A DNA stretch of 64,000 nt from Saprospiraceae bacterium (lineage in GTDB: Bacteria > Bacteroidota > Bacteroidia > Chitinophagales > Saprospiraceae). A model generated the notes under the pieces. It ran no database searches. It had not been told where the DNA came from and worked only from the letters and a program-made list of their open reading frames with translations. The position numbers and the translations under genes were made by a program. Below, piece after piece: positions 62,263-64,000 of this stretch (its first letter is position 1; every line of letters starts with the position of its first letter). The stretch covers positions 1-64,000 of the forward strand of contig JALHRR010000002.1 of NCBI GenBank assembly GCA_022841345.1. Reading direction: 5' to 3'.

Positions 62263-62290
62263 AGTCCACCTTAGGGTGGACTTTTTTTTT
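62263..62290 (+). terminator. Terminator of the ribosomal-protein operon
   Basis: An 8-bp stem AGTCCACC/GGTGGACT with loop TTAG is followed by a long T-run. It is 25 bp past the rplQ stop. Confidence 0.92.
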
Positions 62291-62341
62291 GATTTTATGT
62301 GAATAGATACAAGACTCCGAAAGATTTCAATTCTGAAATAC

Positions 62342-62349
62342 TATATTTG
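62342..62349 (+). promoter_or_regulatory. Candidate -7 box for carA
   Basis: TATATTTG fits TAnnTTTG and lies 28 bp before the carA ATG. A TTG at the expected upstream spacing is not seen. Confidence 0.5.
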
Positions 62350-62377
62350 CAACCAGAAAAAAACATCCCCCGCCCAC

Positions 62378-63478
62378 ATGGCTCTTCAGCAAAAAAAAAC
62401 CGCCATTCTTCTATTGGAAGATGGTACTTCATGGCAAGGTTTTAGTATAGGCAAACAAGGCACAACGACCGGCGAAATCTGTTTCAACACTGGTATGACC
62501 GGTTATCAGGAAATCTATACGGATCCTTCATATTTTGGCCAAATTATGGTCAATACGAATGCACATATTGGAAATTACGGCATCCGTGAAGAAGAATCTG
62601 AATCAGGTGCTATTAAAATTGCAGGCCTTGTATGTAAAAATTTTAATGTTCATTTTTCAAGGCAGATGGCAGGTTTGTCTATTCAGGATTATCTCGAACG
62701 CGAATCGGTCGTGGGTATTTCTGATGTTGATACGAGAGAAATTGTCAGACATATCAGACAAAAAGGAGCCATGAATGCGATCATTAGTTCTGAGACAATT
62801 GACAAATTGGAGCTCTCAAAGCAACTAAAAAATTGTCCATCTATGGATGGTTTGGAGTTGGCATCTAAAGTTTCAACAAAGGCAGCATATTTTTTTGGTG
62901 ATCCTGCAGGAGACAAGCGGGTGGCTGTCCTGGATTATGGTGTGAAGCAAAATATCCTTAGATCATTGGTTCAGAGAGGTTGTTATCTGCAGGTGTTTCC
63001 TGCTACTACTTCATTTGAAGAGATTATGGCCTGGAATCCTGAAGGTGTGTTTCTCTCTAATGGCCCCGGTGATCCCGGAGCGATGTCATATGCGATCGAC
63101 TTGACGAAAAAATTTCTGGAAATAAAGAAACCTATCTTTGGAATCTGTCTGGGTCATCAACTCCTGGCATTGGCATTGGGAATGACAACTTACAAAATGC
63201 ATTACGGGCATAGAGGCATTAATCACCCGGTAATCAATAAAATTTCCGGTAAATGTGAAATCACAAGTCAGAATCATGGATTTGGAGTGGATGCAGCATC
63301 CGCAATGAGTAAAACTGACATAGTTGAAATTACACATGTCAATTTGAATGACCAGAGTATTGAAGGATTCAGAATGCGTAACGGTCAGGCTTTCTCTGTT
63401 CAATATCATCCTGAAGCAGCCCCTGGTCCACATGATGCCAGATATTTATTTGATGAATTTATTACAATGTTGAATTAA
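62378..63478 (+). CDS. carA: Carbamoyl-phosphate synthase, glutaminase subunit
   Basis: This 366-residue subunit releases ammonia from glutamine for CarB. The N-terminal domain has GEICFNTGMTGYQEIYTDPS. The class I amidotransferase triad is complete: Cys in FGICLGHQLLAL, with His and Glu in QYHPEAAPGPHD. It serves pyrimidine and arginine synthesis. eno follows after 12 bp; carB is not in the window. Confidence 0.97.
   Translation: MALQQKKTAILLLEDGTSWQGFSIGKQGTTTGEICFNTGMTGYQEIYTDPSYFGQIMVNTNAHIGNYGIREEESESGAIKIAGLVCKNFNVHFSRQMAGLSIQDYLERESVVGISDVDTREIVRHIRQKGAMNAIISSETIDKLELSKQLKNCPSMDGLELASKVSTKAAYFFGDPAGDKRVAVLDYGVKQNILRSLVQRGCYLQVFPATTSFEEIMAWNPEGVFLSNGPGDPGAMSYAIDLTKKFLEIKKPIFGICLGHQLLALALGMTTYKMHYGHRGINHPVINKISGKCEITSQNHGFGVDAASAMSKTDIVEITHVNLNDQSIEGFRMRNGQAFSVQYHPEAAPGPHDARYLFDEFITMLN

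Positions 63479-64000
<522 letters not shown>

Overview
The window looks like a chromosomal segment of a member of Bacteroidota, probably of the Saprospiria/Chitinophagia kind; the lineage is inferred from gene content only. The evidence is: (1) at least six secreted proteins end in a type IX secretion (T9SS) C-terminal sorting domain; (2) several genes are preceded by the Bacteroidota promoter form TTG-N19/20-TAnnTTTG, and Shine-Dalgarno sequences are mostly absent; (3) the str and S10 operons are fused with no tuf gene between fusA and rpsJ; (4) the order miaB, sigma-54 regulator, lptE, TPR-like gene, secG is typical of the phylum. No tRNA, rRNA, CRISPR array, transposase, integrase or phage gene was found.

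Layout. 1-6500: small accessory and envelope genes, mostly on the minus strand (ChaN/EreA-like protein, orphan MNT nucleotidyltransferase, a secreted protein with three Trp-rich repeats, bestrophin-like channel, a 41-residue TatA-like peptide, TonB C-terminal lipoprotein, thioredoxin-reductase-like flavoprotein). 6500-18700: T9SS cargo, a pirin, an ArsR regulator and a TonB-receptor-like outer membrane protein, interleaved with unusual intergenic repeats. 18684-25556: secG, a TPR-like gene, lptE, sigma-54 activator and miaB on the minus strand, divergent from aroE and a proline dehydrogenase gene. 25557-35440: repeat-rich spacers around a T9SS protein, a TPR-like protein, a DUF486 protein, an M14 peptidase and a two-component pair. 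35444-43276: groES-groEL, a GT87-like membrane protein, DUF2911, a duplicated T9SS gene, a dehalogenase-like hydrolase, a Crp/Fnr regulator and a GNAT enzyme. 43532-62237: one long run of translation genes from rpsL to rplQ, including secY, map, infA and rpoA. 62378-64000: carA and the 5' part of eno.

The most unusual feature is a family of intergenic elements, four in this window (6732-6897, 6962-7096 inverted, 15249-15522, 18246-18510). Each has four copies of the octamer GGTGATGT at nearly fixed spacing. Every copy is followed by a hairpin whose stem sequence differs between elements while remaining self-complementary. Two of these elements bracket the outer membrane receptor gene. A second word, GGCTGTT, recurs 27 times in spacers between 14.7 and 35.4 kb, always on the plus strand, separated by short tandem words that recur from locus to locus. 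Neither family is visible in the 37-64 kb housekeeping half. I do not recognise either as a named element.

Regulation that can be read directly includes a strong promoter before rpsL, a probable internal promoter before rplP with a matching initiation region, an ArsR promoter flanked by a perfect inverted repeat, a promoter that fixes the miaB start, a hairpin between rpsD and rpoA, and clear terminators after rplQ, groEL, secG and between several convergent genes.
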